Assembly (NCBI GenBank): GCA_900317015.1
Contig: ONFH01000028.1
Span: forward strand, 1-6,603
Reading direction: 5' to 3'
Length of the DNA stretch: 6,603 bases
Origin: an uncultured Erysipelotrichaceae bacterium
GTDB taxonomy: Bacteria; Bacillota_I; Bacilli_A; Erysipelotrichales; Coprobacillaceae
Shown here: positions 1 through 5,368 of the stretch, piece by piece
Layout: each line of letters starts with the position of its first letter
Position numbering within the stretch: position 1 is the stretch's first letter
Position numbers and translations under genes: made by a program
The notes under the pieces: model-generated
What the model was told of the DNA's origin: nothing
Seen by the model: only the letters and a program-made list of their open reading frames with translations
Databases searched by the model: none

Positions 1-2
1 CC

Positions 3-560
3 ATGAATGAGAAAGCTGAAGCAGCCGAAGCAAAGAAAGCTGCCATTGCCAAAGCGAAAGCTGAAGCAAAGTTAGCTGCAAAGCAGGGCGCTGCTGCCAG
101 AAAAGCTGCTGCCATCAAGAAGCAGAAAGCTTTAACTAAGAGCTATTCTCAGACAACTGTTAAAAATGGTACAGCTACTTATAAGTTCGTCAAAGCTGTC
201 TCAGGAAACATTGAATCTTCCGCTACCTATAAAGCTGTCCAGGGCGCAAGAAAATATCGTGGCGTAAGATTAACACGTTCAGCTGGTACGACAACTGGTC
301 CTAACGGAAAAGAAACTTACTACAATTTAAATATGAGCCGCGTCGTTTCAATCATGCATTCTAAAGGAATCAGTGGAAAATACTGGGTCCGTAGTGATGG
401 AGTGAAGATGTTAGGTAACTATATCATGTTAGCATCTAATAATAATGTTCGTCCAACTGGTACGATTTATGAAACATCACTTGGTCTTGGCATCGTTTGT
501 GATACTGGCACATTTGCTAGTGGCAATCCACGTATGACTGATATTGCCGTTGCCTGGTAA
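3..560 (+). CDS. 3' part of a probably exported protein with an Ala/Lys/Glu-rich helix and a C-terminal 3D/RlpA-like domain
   Basis: The first ATG lies two bases from the window edge with no visible ribosome site and no signal peptide, so the true start is probably upstream and this is a 5'-truncated gene. Counting from that ATG, residues 1-45 are a low-complexity Ala/Lys/Glu stretch that should form a charged helix or coiled coil. Residues about 84-185 form a compact domain with the markers GKETYYNLNM (102-111), YWVRSDGVKMLGNY (127-140) and SLGLGIVCDTG (159-169), ending in D180 and a terminal Trp. The pattern of a Gly-rich TSLG.G.V.DTG stretch followed by an Asp resembles 3D/RlpA-type double-psi beta-barrels of secreted cell-wall proteins in Firmicutes. 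That assignment is from motif memory. A wall-associated or wall-modifying role is inferred. The catalytic status is unknown. The gene ends five bases before an intrinsic terminator, so it is the last gene of its transcript. Confidence 0.7.
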   Translation: MNEKAEAAEAKKAAIAKAKAEAKLAAKQGAAARKAAAIKKQKALTKSYSQTTVKNGTATYKFVKAVSGNIESSATYKAVQGARKYRGVRLTRSAGTTTGPNGKETYYNLNMSRVVSIMHSKGISGKYWVRSDGVKMLGNYIMLASNNNVRPTGTIYETSLGLGIVCDTGTFASGNPRMTDIAVAW

Positions 561-564
561 GAAT

Positions 565-588
565 AAACCGTGCTTGCACGGTTTTTTT
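565..588 (+). terminator. Intrinsic terminator after the Ala/Lys/Glu-rich protein gene
   Basis: An 8-bp perfect stem (AAACCGTG with CACGGTTT) encloses a 4-base CTTG loop and runs directly into seven T residues. It starts five bases after the stop codon and separates the first gene from glmM. Confidence 0.9.
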
Positions 589-620
589 CATGAGTTGGTG
601 TAGGTATTCGATTCATTACG

Positions 621-629
621 TGATATAAT
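621..629 (+). promoter_or_regulatory. Extended -10 promoter for glmM
   Basis: TGATATAAT is a perfect TATAAT (624-629) preceded by the extended -10 TGn. No good -35 hexamer sits at 16-18 bp, which is common for extended -10 promoters. It lies between the preceding terminator and glmM, predicting a leader of about 35-40 nt. A ribosome site AAGGAG is at 657-662. Confidence 0.7.
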
Positions 630-672
630 GAGCACGTCCCAAAAAATCATTTAAGCAAGGAGATAATTAATT

Positions 673-2022
673 ATGGGTAAATATTTTGGTACAGATGGTT
701 TCCGTGGTGAAGCCAATGTCGATTTAACTGTAGAACACGCTTATAAAGTCGGCCGTTACTTAGGCTGGTATTTTGGTAAAAATAAAGATAGAAAAGCAAA
801 AGTTTTAATTGGTAAGGATACAAGACGTTCAAGCTACATGTTTGAATATTCATTAGTTGCCGGCCTAACAGCTTCTGGTGCTGATGCTTATTTAATGCAT
901 GTGACGACAACACCTTCAGTCAGCTACATCGTTCGTGCTGATGGCTTTGACTGTGGGATCATGATCTCAGCTTCACATAACCCTTATTATGATAATGGTT
1001 TAAAAGTCATCGATGCTGATGGTAAAAAATTAATGGGTGAAGTCGAAGCTTCCATTGAACGTTATATCGATGGTCTTTCTGATGAAATTCCATTTGCGAC
1101 GAAAGATGATATTGGTCGTGCTTTAGATTACTCTATGGGCCGTAACAGATATATCGGTTACTTAATGTCTATTCCAACAAGAGCATTCAAGAACATCAAA
1201 GTTGGTCTTGATTGTGCCAACGGCTCTTCTAGCAGCATTGCGAAAGCTGTTTTTGATGCTTTAGGTGCGAAGACTTATGTCATCAATAATGAACCTAATG
1301 GTGTCAATATTAATACCAACTGTGGATCAACACATATTGAAGCTTTACAGTCATTCGTGACGCAGAATGCTTTAGATGTTGGTTTCGCTTATGATGGTGA
1401 TGCCGATCGTTGTATCGCCGTCGATGAATTTGGTCGTGTTGTCAATGGTGACTTAATTCTTTATGTTTGTGGTAAGGAATTAAAGAAACATGGCGAACTT
1501 GCTAATAATAAGATCGTTACCACAGTTATGAGTAACATTGGTCTTTACAAAGCTTTAGATGCAGCCGGAATTGGTTATGCCAAGACAGCTGTTGGTGATA
1601 AGTATGTTTATCAGAACATGGTTGAAGAAGGCAATGTCATCGGTGGTGAACAGTCAGGTCATATCATCTTCTCTAAACATGCCACAACTGGTGATGGAAT
1701 CTTAACATCATTAAAGATCATGGAAGCGATCATTGAAAATAAACAGACATTAGCTCAGTTAATTGAACCGGTGAAGATCTATCCACAGTTATTGATCAAT
1801 GTTCGTGTCAAAGATAAGAAAGTTGTTTTAGATGATCCTGATGTGAAGGCTGAAGTTGAAAATGTTGAAAAAGCCTTAAAGGGTGAAGGCCGTGCTTTAG
1901 TTCGTGCCTCTGGTACAGAACCAGTCATTCGTGTCATGGTCGAAGCGCCATCAGATGAGATCTGTCATGAATATGTTTTAAAGGTCGTTAACAAGATCAA
2001 AGAAAAGGGTTATGCAGAATAA
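673..2022 (+). CDS. glmM: Phosphoglucosamine mutase GlmM
   Basis: GlmM interconverts glucosamine-6-phosphate and glucosamine-1-phosphate in the cytoplasm, feeding GlmU and UDP-GlcNAc synthesis for peptidoglycan. The 449-residue length is typical. All four family landmarks are visible. The N-terminal motif GTDGFRG is at residues 6-12. The phosphoserine loop ISASHNP has the catalytic serine at S101. The metal-binding loop DGDADR is at 241-246, with D241, D243 and D245. The sugar-binding loop GGEQSGH is at 324-330 and the C-terminal phosphate-binding loop RASGTEP at 411-417. The start has AAGGAG ten bases upstream. The enzyme is normally activated by phosphorylation of the active-site serine. 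In many Firmicutes glmM follows cdaA and ybbR. Here it has its own promoter after an unrelated gene, so that linkage is absent, at least immediately upstream. It is translationally coupled to the GNAT gene downstream. Confidence 0.97.
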   Translation: MGKYFGTDGFRGEANVDLTVEHAYKVGRYLGWYFGKNKDRKAKVLIGKDTRRSSYMFEYSLVAGLTASGADAYLMHVTTTPSVSYIVRADGFDCGIMISASHNPYYDNGLKVIDADGKKLMGEVEASIERYIDGLSDEIPFATKDDIGRALDYSMGRNRYIGYLMSIPTRAFKNIKVGLDCANGSSSSIAKAVFDALGAKTYVINNEPNGVNINTNCGSTHIEALQSFVTQNALDVGFAYDGDADRCIAVDEFGRVVNGDLILYVCGKELKKHGELANNKIVTTVMSNIGLYKALDAAGIGYAKTAVGDKYVYQNMVEEGNVIGGEQSGHIIFSKHATTGDGILTSLKIMEAIIENKQTLAQLIEPVKIYPQLLINVRVKDKKVVLDDPDVKAEVENVEKALKGEGRALVRASGTEPVIRVMVEAPSDEICHEYVLKVVNKIKEKGYAE

Positions 2023-2510
2023 TGCAGATTCGTGAACTTGGAGATGAGGATATCGAAGCCGTCAAAGACATCTGGAATAAGATCATCGATGATGGTCTCG
2101 CCTTTCCCCAGCTGAATGTTCTAAGTAGCGAAGAAGCGAAACGCTTCTTTACCAGCCAGACTTATACAGGCGTTGCTGAAGACAATGGTGAGATCGTTGG
2201 GATGTATATTCTTCATCCTAACAATGTTGGACGCTGTGGTCATATCGCCAATGCCAGCTATGGTGTCAGAAGTGATATGCGAGGTAAACACATTGGCGAA
2301 AAGCTTGTGAAGGACTGCTTACATATGGCCAAAGAGAAAGGCTTCCGTATTTTACAGTTCAATGCAGTTGTTGACTCGAATATTCATGCGCGTCATCTCT
2401 ATAAACGTCTTGGCTTTAAAGAAGTCGGCGTGATCAAAGATGGTTTCTTACTTAAGAATGGAACCTATGATGATATTCATGTCATGTATCATGATTTAAA
2501 AGATTGTTAA
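2022..2510 (+). CDS. GNAT-family N-acetyltransferase
   Basis: This is a 162-residue single-domain GNAT protein expected to transfer an acetyl group from acetyl-CoA to an amine; the substrate cannot be told from sequence. The acetyl-CoA pyrophosphate loop is R-G-K-H-I-G at residues 87-92, following strand beta-4 (HIANASYGV). The C-terminal motif N120-x-x-A123-x-x-L126-Y127-x-x-L130-G131-F132 is the typical LYxxLGF helix of the family. The overall pattern (HPNNxGRCGHIANASY, FNAVVxSNIHARHLYKRLGF) matches the common family annotated as phosphinothricin- or amino-acid-type acetyltransferases. The ATG overlaps the glmM TAA by one base (TAATG), with AAAAGGG about a dozen bases upstream, so translation is probably coupled to glmM. 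The link to GlmM could mean an amino-sugar-related substrate, but nothing in the protein itself shows that. Confidence 0.9.
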   Translation: MQIRELGDEDIEAVKDIWNKIIDDGLAFPQLNVLSSEEAKRFFTSQTYTGVAEDNGEIVGMYILHPNNVGRCGHIANASYGVRSDMRGKHIGEKLVKDCLHMAKEKGFRILQFNAVVDSNIHARHLYKRLGFKEVGVIKDGFLLKNGTYDDIHVMYHDLKDC

Positions 2511-2513
2511 AAG

Positions 2514-2549
2514 AAAGGCACAGATTCTTAGTCGAATCTATGCCTTTTT
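2514..2549. terminator. Bidirectional intrinsic terminator between convergent genes
   Basis: A long hairpin has an outer arm AAAGGCA pairing with TGCCTTT, one C/A mismatch (2521/2540), then AGATTC pairing with GAATCT around a 6-base loop (2528-2533). On the plus strand it ends in five T residues (2545-2549). On the minus strand it is followed by the sequence TTTCTTTT. It lies a few bases after the GNAT stop and 11 bases beyond the stop of the minus-strand gene, so it can serve both. Confidence 0.88.
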
Positions 2550-2560
2550 ACGATTTTCCG

Positions 2561-2896
2561 CTACTTTTTATGATCGTGGATCTTCTGTGCTTTTCTTAAA
2601 GCTTCATCACGTTTGATGATCTCTCTGATGACATCCTTGTTATGAGGAGTGAGATCACTGATGACGATCGTATCAGGGTCTTCTAGTCCTTCATTGGGAT
2701 CGATCGTAATCTTTTCAATACGCAGGACCTTCATGAGACGATCGAGTTTATCGAGGTCTATTTTCTGTAAATGATGTTCTTCGAAGCTTAGATAGCTTTC
2801 ATGATTCATGCCGATCAGCTTTGCGGTATAATTAGGGCTGTAATCAAGTTCTTCTCGATGTTTTTTACAAATGTCTGGTATATCACTGAATTTCAT
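2561..2896 (-). CDS. Small XRE-like helix-turn-helix protein
   Basis: A 111-residue protein when started at the ATG whose codon ends at 2896. That start has GGAGG seven to eight bases upstream. The frame stays open further upstream to 2965, but the extension has no ribosome site and runs across the divergent control region, so I reject it. Residues about 10-62 follow the Cro/C1 (XRE) pattern: a first helix ICKKHREEL, helix 2 PNYTAKLIG (21-29), a turn MN, recognition helix HESYLSFEE (32-40), then a helix DLDKLDRLMKVLRI (47-60). The remainder is acidic, with TIVISDLTP (76-84), and ends in a charged helix rich in Lys, Arg and Glu (85-111). No known family name comes to mind. It is divergent from the LytTR gene and may regulate that gene or itself. 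DNA binding is inferred from the fold pattern only. Confidence 0.75.
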   Translation of the reverse strand: MKFSDIPDICKKHREELDYSPNYTAKLIGMNHESYLSFEEHHLQKIDLDKLDRLMKVLRIEKITIDPNEGLEDPDTIVISDLTPHNKDVIREIIKRDEALRKAQKIHDHKK

Positions 2897-2923
2897 TGTT
2901 CTATCCTCCAATGAAACTATAAC
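2896..2923. promoter_or_regulatory. Candidate overlapping divergent promoter cores (XRE-like gene / LytTR gene)
   Basis: The octamer ACTATAAC (2916-2923) offers a -10-like hexamer on both strands. TATAAC on the plus strand has a weak -35 TTGTTC at 2896-2901, spacer 16. TATAGT on the minus strand has no convincing -35 and would give a leader of only about a dozen bases. If both are used, the two polymerases would compete for the same site. Confidence 0.4.
2904..2909 (-). promoter_or_regulatory. Ribosome binding site fixing the start of the XRE-like gene
   Basis: On the minus strand the sequence GGAGGA stands seven bases before the ATG at 2896. No comparable site precedes the more upstream in-frame ATG at 2965, so this decides the start. 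Confidence 0.8.
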
Positions 2924-2930
2924 GAGAATG

Positions 2931-2950
2931 GTTGCGGAAAAATCCGCAAC
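2931..2950. repeat. Perfect 8-4-8 inverted repeat between the divergent regulators; candidate operator
   Basis: GTTGCGGA and TCCGCAAC form a perfect inverted repeat around AAAA. It is not followed by a T-run on either strand, so a terminator is unlikely. It lies in the control region between the XRE-like and LytTR genes, just downstream of the plus-strand -10 candidate and upstream of the minus-strand one. A dimeric XRE-type protein is the natural candidate binder; LytTR sites are usually direct repeats. Binding is inferred. Confidence 0.6.
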
Positions 2951-2970
2951 ACAGATGTAACTCACGACAG

Positions 2971-2979
2971 GGGAGGGGG
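2971..2979 (+). promoter_or_regulatory. Purine-rich ribosome binding site deciding the GTG start of the LytTR gene
   Basis: The stretch GGGAGGGGG ends eight bases before GTG at 2988. An ATG at 2981 is closer but reads into a stop after four codons, which supports the GTG. Confidence 0.7.
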
Positions 2980-2987
2980 TATGCGAG

Positions 2988-3299
2988 GTGGATGATCTGT
3001 TTAATAAAGATAGTGTTCTTTTTATTGAAATACAGGACCATTATTTAAGAATCGTCAGGCTCAATGATGAACAGAAAATCAGGATGCCTTTAAGGAGACT
3101 TTCCGAGGCTTTAAAAGAGAGTCCTGACTTTGTGAAGATCAATCGTTCCTACATTATTAATATGAACTTTATTTATGAGATCGATGGAAATGATGTGTAT
3201 ATTCTTGAACATCTTGATGAATTTAGAATTCCCATCGGAAGACGTTTTCATAAGCATTTCTATGAAGCACTCGAAGTTTTTGACTTCGGGCTTTCTTAG
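2988..3299 (+). CDS. Stand-alone LytTR DNA-binding domain protein
   Basis: The 103-residue product is almost exactly one LytTR domain with no receiver or membrane part. Marks of the family are the opening strands with DSVLFIEIQDHYLRIV (8-23), the helix MPLRRLSEALKESPDFVKINRSYIINMNFI (33-62) with the hallmark R53-S54-Y55-I-I-N58, and the closing FRIPIGRRFHKHFYEAL (79-95). LytTR proteins bind pairs of short direct repeats. Stand-alone forms often work with a small membrane partner, but none is adjacent here. Translation starts at GTG behind a strong purine-rich site. The neighbouring XRE-like gene is divergent across a shared region of about 90 bp, so each may control the other. The zinc operon begins 85 bases downstream on the same strand but has its own promoter. 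The targets are unknown. Confidence 0.88.
   Translation: MDDLFNKDSVLFIEIQDHYLRIVRLNDEQKIRMPLRRLSEALKESPDFVKINRSYIINMNFIYEIDGNDVYILEHLDEFRIPIGRRFHKHFYEALEVFDFGLS
3270..3297 (+). terminator. Possible terminator overlapping the end of the LytTR gene
   Basis: The arms CGAAGT (3272-3277) and ACTTCG (3283-3288) pair around a 5-base loop. The stem extends by a T/G wobble and a C/G pair to 3270/3290, then CTTTCTT follows. The T tract is interrupted and the hairpin lies inside the last codons, so it may be a weak terminator. Confidence 0.45.
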
Positions 3300-3313
3300 G
3301 AATGCTTTTCTTT

Positions 3314-3330
3314 TTGCAACTTGGTTGCAT
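3314..3330. promoter_or_regulatory. Candidate Zur operator 1, over the -35 of the zinc operon
   Basis: TTGCAACTTGGTTGCAT is an imperfect palindrome centred at 3322, with two TTGCA(A/T) half sites 11 bp apart, about one helical turn. Its right half coincides with the -35 hexamer. The same TTGCAA-N5-TTGCA arrangement recurs at 3353-3369. The size and one-base centre fit the dyads bound by Fur-family dimers. That the adjacent regulator binds here is inferred. Confidence 0.72.
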
Positions 3331-3352
3331 TTTTATTTTATCCTGTTATAAT
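3325..3352 (+). promoter_or_regulatory. Promoter of the zur-znuACB operon
   Basis: TATAAT at 3347-3352 is preceded by TG at 3344-3345, giving an extended -10. A -35-like TTGCAT lies at 3325-3330, 16 bases upstream. Transcription should start near 3359, inside the second palindrome, leaving a leader of roughly 25 nt. Confidence 0.75.
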
Positions 3353-3369
3353 TTGCAAGTGAGTTGCAA
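3353..3369. promoter_or_regulatory. Candidate Zur operator 2, at the transcription start of the zinc operon
   Basis: TTGCAAGTGAGTTGCAA begins one base after the -10 hexamer. It is an 8-1-8 palindrome with one mismatch pair, centred at 3361. It covers the predicted transcription start and abuts the ribosome site. With the upstream copy it brackets the promoter core, and occupancy should block polymerase. Confidence 0.72.
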
Positions 3370-3376
3370 AAAGGAG
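3370..3376 (+). promoter_or_regulatory. Ribosome binding site deciding the TTG start of zur
   Basis: AAAGGAG is followed eight bases later by TTG at 3385. Other in-frame starts, TTG at 3364 (inside operator 2) and GTG at 3376 (inside this site), lie upstream of or within it and so cannot use it. Confidence 0.75.
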
Positions 3377-3384
3377 TGAGTCTC

Positions 3385-3780
3385 TTGAAGAAATATAAAG
3401 ATATCATTACAAGCTATCTAAAAAATCATGAAGAACATCGTATTGCCGCTGCCGACATTTATGAACATTTGCGTGAACATGAATGTGATGTCAATAAAAC
3501 AACGGTTTATCGTAACTTAGATAAACTTGAAGCAGAAGGTGTACTGAAAAAATATAAACTACCTGATGAAGCTATCAGTTACTATCGCTATGTCGACCCA
3601 TCCTGCAATCACCACCTGCACATGCAGTGTAAGCGATGTGGAAAGATCTTCCATTTGAACTGTGAGTTTATGGATGAGATCACAGAACATCTCTTAAAGG
3701 ATCATGGCTTTCTGCTTGACTGCAGTGATTCTTTACTGGTGGGCTTATGTGAAGACTGTCGTAAGGAGATGAGCAAATGA
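3385..3780 (+). CDS. zur: Fur-family metalloregulator, probably Zur
   Basis: A cytoplasmic repressor expected to bind DNA when loaded with metal, here most likely zinc because the gene leads a znuACB operon. I start it at TTG 3385, giving 131 residues, a usual length for the family. The winged-helix DNA-binding domain covers about 1-70, with the recognition helix NKTTVYRNLDKLEAEGVL at 37-54. The dimerisation and metal part has a His/Cys cluster C74-x-H76-H77-x-H79, the structural zinc pairs C82-x-x-C85 and C122-x-x-C125, and further possible ligands H90, C93, H102 and H107. The stop overlaps the znuA start (ATGA), so regulator and transporter are translated from one message. Two palindromes flanking its promoter suggest autorepression. 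A Fur or PerR identity cannot be excluded from the protein alone, since metal choice depends on fine site geometry; operon context favours Zur. Confidence 0.88.
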   Translation: MKKYKDIITSYLKNHEEHRIAAADIYEHLREHECDVNKTTVYRNLDKLEAEGVLKKYKLPDEAISYYRYVDPSCNHHLHMQCKRCGKIFHLNCEFMDEITEHLLKDHGFLLDCSDSLLVGLCEDCRKEMSK

Positions 3781-4709
3781 AGAAGATCTTAATGTGTCTT
3801 TTTTTATGTCTAAGTCTTTGTGCCTGCGCTCCTGCGAAGTCGCAGAAAACGATCGTTACGACCAATTTTCCTGCTTATGACTTTGTCCGTGCCATAGTGG
3901 GGAAACAAAGCGGTTATACGATCAAGCTTTTAATTAAGCCAGGAACCGATACGCATTCTTATGAGCCAACACCAAAAGATATTGTCGCCATTGAAAATGC
4001 GGATCTCTTCTTTTATGTGGGGGGAGATTCTGATGAGTGGGTCGAGAATATCCTCAATGATGTCGATCGGAAAAAGACAAAAGTCGTGAAGATGATGGAT
4101 CTGATCAATCATAAGTATGAAGAAGAGAGTGTTGAAGGGATGCAGGAAGAACATGGTCATGAAGAGGAAGAAGAACCTGAATATGATGAACATGTCTGGA
4201 CCTCACCAGTCAATGCGATGCAGATCGTCAAAAACCTCGCAGTGAAAATAGAAAATATGGATCCTGCTCATAAAACATTGTATCAGAAAAATAGTGAAAA
4301 CTATATTAAAAAAATTAGAGAAATACATAATGAATTCAAAAATGTGGTCGCTCATGCGAAAAGAAAAGAACTGATCTTTGGGGATCGTTTCCCATTGCTT
4401 TACTTTGTCAAGACGTATGGCTTAACGTATTCAGCTGCCTTTGCTGGCTGTGCGGAGGAGACTGAACCAAGTGCTGCCACGATGACCTATCTGATCAATA
4501 AAGTCAGAAAAGATCATATTCATTATGTCTTAAAGATCGAATTATCAGCTGGGAAAGTGGCCCAGACGATCGCCTCAGAAACAGGGGCCAAAGTCTTAAC
4601 GTTCTCAAGTATTCATAATGTCTCTAGTGAAGACTTTAAGAAGGGCATTACCTATGTTGATGTGGAACAAAATAATGTCAAAGTATTAAGGAAGGTGCTG
4701 GAACGTTGA
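3777..4709 (+). CDS. znuA: Zinc ABC transporter substrate-binding lipoprotein ZnuA, DRFP variant
   Basis: An extracytoplasmic cluster A-I metal-binding protein that hands zinc to ZnuB. Residues 1-17 are a lipoprotein signal, with two Lys, a hydrophobic core and the lipobox L-C-A-C17, so Cys17 should be lipidated and the protein anchored to the outer face of the membrane. Ligand candidates are H60 in GTDTHSYEPTP and H139 in DEHVWTSP, the family's first two histidines. Between them lies an acidic loop (115-138) with H126 and H128, shorter and less His-rich than in many ZnuA proteins. Where the family's third His is expected (HxAFxY before YGL) this protein has FGDRFPLLYFVKTYGL (201-216) with no His. 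A later H280 in SSIHNVS could substitute. I recall DRFP-type homologues in other gut Firmicutes. The start has AAGGAG eight bases upstream and overlaps zur. The 310-residue length is normal. Manganese specificity is possible but less likely. Confidence 0.92.
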   Translation: MKKILMCLFLCLSLCACAPAKSQKTIVTTNFPAYDFVRAIVGKQSGYTIKLLIKPGTDTHSYEPTPKDIVAIENADLFFYVGGDSDEWVENILNDVDRKKTKVVKMMDLINHKYEEESVEGMQEEHGHEEEEEPEYDEHVWTSPVNAMQIVKNLAVKIENMDPAHKTLYQKNSENYIKKIREIHNEFKNVVAHAKRKELIFGDRFPLLYFVKTYGLTYSAAFAGCAEETEPSAATMTYLINKVRKDHIHYVLKIELSAGKVAQTIASETGAKVLTFSSIHNVSSEDFKKGITYVDVEQNNVKVLRKVLER

Positions 4710-5368
4710 AAACACTTGTCGAAGTCAAAAACTTATGCTTAGGCTATGAAGGAAAGGAAGTCATTCATAACTTAAGCTTTCAAATTGAAGAGCATGACTT
4801 TATCATCGTTTTAGGAGCCAATGGCTCAGGAAAAAGTACCCTGGTCAAAGGACTTCTGAAACTGATCAAGCCAATGCATGGAGAAGTCATCTATCATTTA
4901 CAGAAAGATATGATCGGTTATATGCCACAGGTCACGAAAGTAGATGGGCATTTCCCAGCAACTGTTTTTGAAGTTGTTTTATCAGGGGCCTTAAACCGTT
5001 TAAAAAAACGTGCCTTCTTTAGAAGTGGGGAAAAGAAGCTGGCGATGGAAAGTCTAGAGATGTTAAATATTGCGGATCTTAAGAATCATCCGTTTTCTGA
5101 TCTTTCAGGTGGACAGAAACAGAAAGTCCTTTTAGCAAGAGCTTTATGTGCGACGAGAGAATTATTGATCCTCGATGAACCATCTAATAACTTGGATTTA
5201 AAATCAAAGGCTGAGTTCTATGACTTAATTAAAGAACTGAATGAAAAACGAGGTATTACGATCATGCTCATTACGCATGATGAACATGGCAAGGAATCCT
5301 TAGGTAATAAGATCTTGTCATTTGATGATCATGAAGTGACATGTACAAGAAGGGAGGCAAACGCATGA
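4706..5368 (+). CDS. znuC: Zinc ABC transporter ATP-binding protein ZnuC
   Basis: The ATPase of the zinc importer, acting on the cytoplasmic face with ZnuB. All nucleotide-binding motifs are intact: Walker A GANGSGKST at 37-45, Q-loop Q75 in GYMPQ, signature LSGGQKQK at 133-140, Walker B LLILDEP at 153-159 with catalytic E158, D-loop NNLD at 161-164 and switch H191 in LITHD. At 220 residues it is somewhat short, lacking a C-terminal extension. It uses a TTG start that overlaps the znuA stop (TTGA), with AAGGAAGG upstream. The N-terminus reads as a normal ABC beginning from this codon, so no longer form is needed. Its stop overlaps the znuB ATG. Confidence 0.94.
   Translation: MKTLVEVKNLCLGYEGKEVIHNLSFQIEEHDFIIVLGANGSGKSTLVKGLLKLIKPMHGEVIYHLQKDMIGYMPQVTKVDGHFPATVFEVVLSGALNRLKKRAFFRSGEKKLAMESLEMLNIADLKNHPFSDLSGGQKQKVLLARALCATRELLILDEPSNNLDLKSKAEFYDLIKELNEKRGITIMLITHDEHGKESLGNKILSFDDHEVTCTRREANA
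5351..5357 (+). promoter_or_regulatory. Ribosome binding site deciding the znuB start
   Basis: AGGGAGG lies seven bases before ATG 5365. The alternative in-frame ATG at 5341 is upstream of this site and would add eight charged residues encoded across it. Confidence 0.8.

Noticed and set aside
3..140. Ala/Lys repeats as a tandem DNA repeat
   Set aside because: The codons vary without a fixed repeat unit; it is low-complexity protein sequence rather than a DNA repeat.
671..913. Minus-strand open frame opposite the start of glmM
   Set aside because: It lies fully within the conserved GlmM coding region, has no recognisable domain, and is best explained by codon bias on the other strand.
2931..2950. 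The 8-4-8 inverted repeat as a third copy of the zinc operator
   Set aside because: It shares only GTTGC/GCAAC with the zinc palindromes, and in the opposite arrangement and spacing, so it is probably a different site.
2897..2965. In-frame extension of the minus-strand XRE-like gene to an upstream ATG, adding 23 residues
   Set aside because: The extension has no ribosome site and crosses the inverted repeat and promoter candidates. A good GGAGG precedes the shorter start.
3364..3384. Longer zur start at TTG 3364
   Set aside because: It lies inside the second palindrome with no ribosome site upstream and only a few bases after the predicted transcription start. AAAGGAG serves TTG 3385.
3680..3865. 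Minus-strand open frame across the zur/znuA junction
   Set aside because: It is opposite conserved zur C-terminal cysteines and the znuA signal peptide, with no domain of its own.
3930..4193. Minus-strand open frame rich in Phe and Ile opposite znuA
   Set aside because: It mirrors the Glu/Lys/Asp-rich znuA sequence; the hydrophobicity is a by-product of antisense reading.
5341..5364. Longer znuB start at ATG 5341
   Set aside because: The ribosome site AGGGAGG is downstream of it. ATG 5365 has proper spacing and the same ATGA overlap style as zur/znuA.
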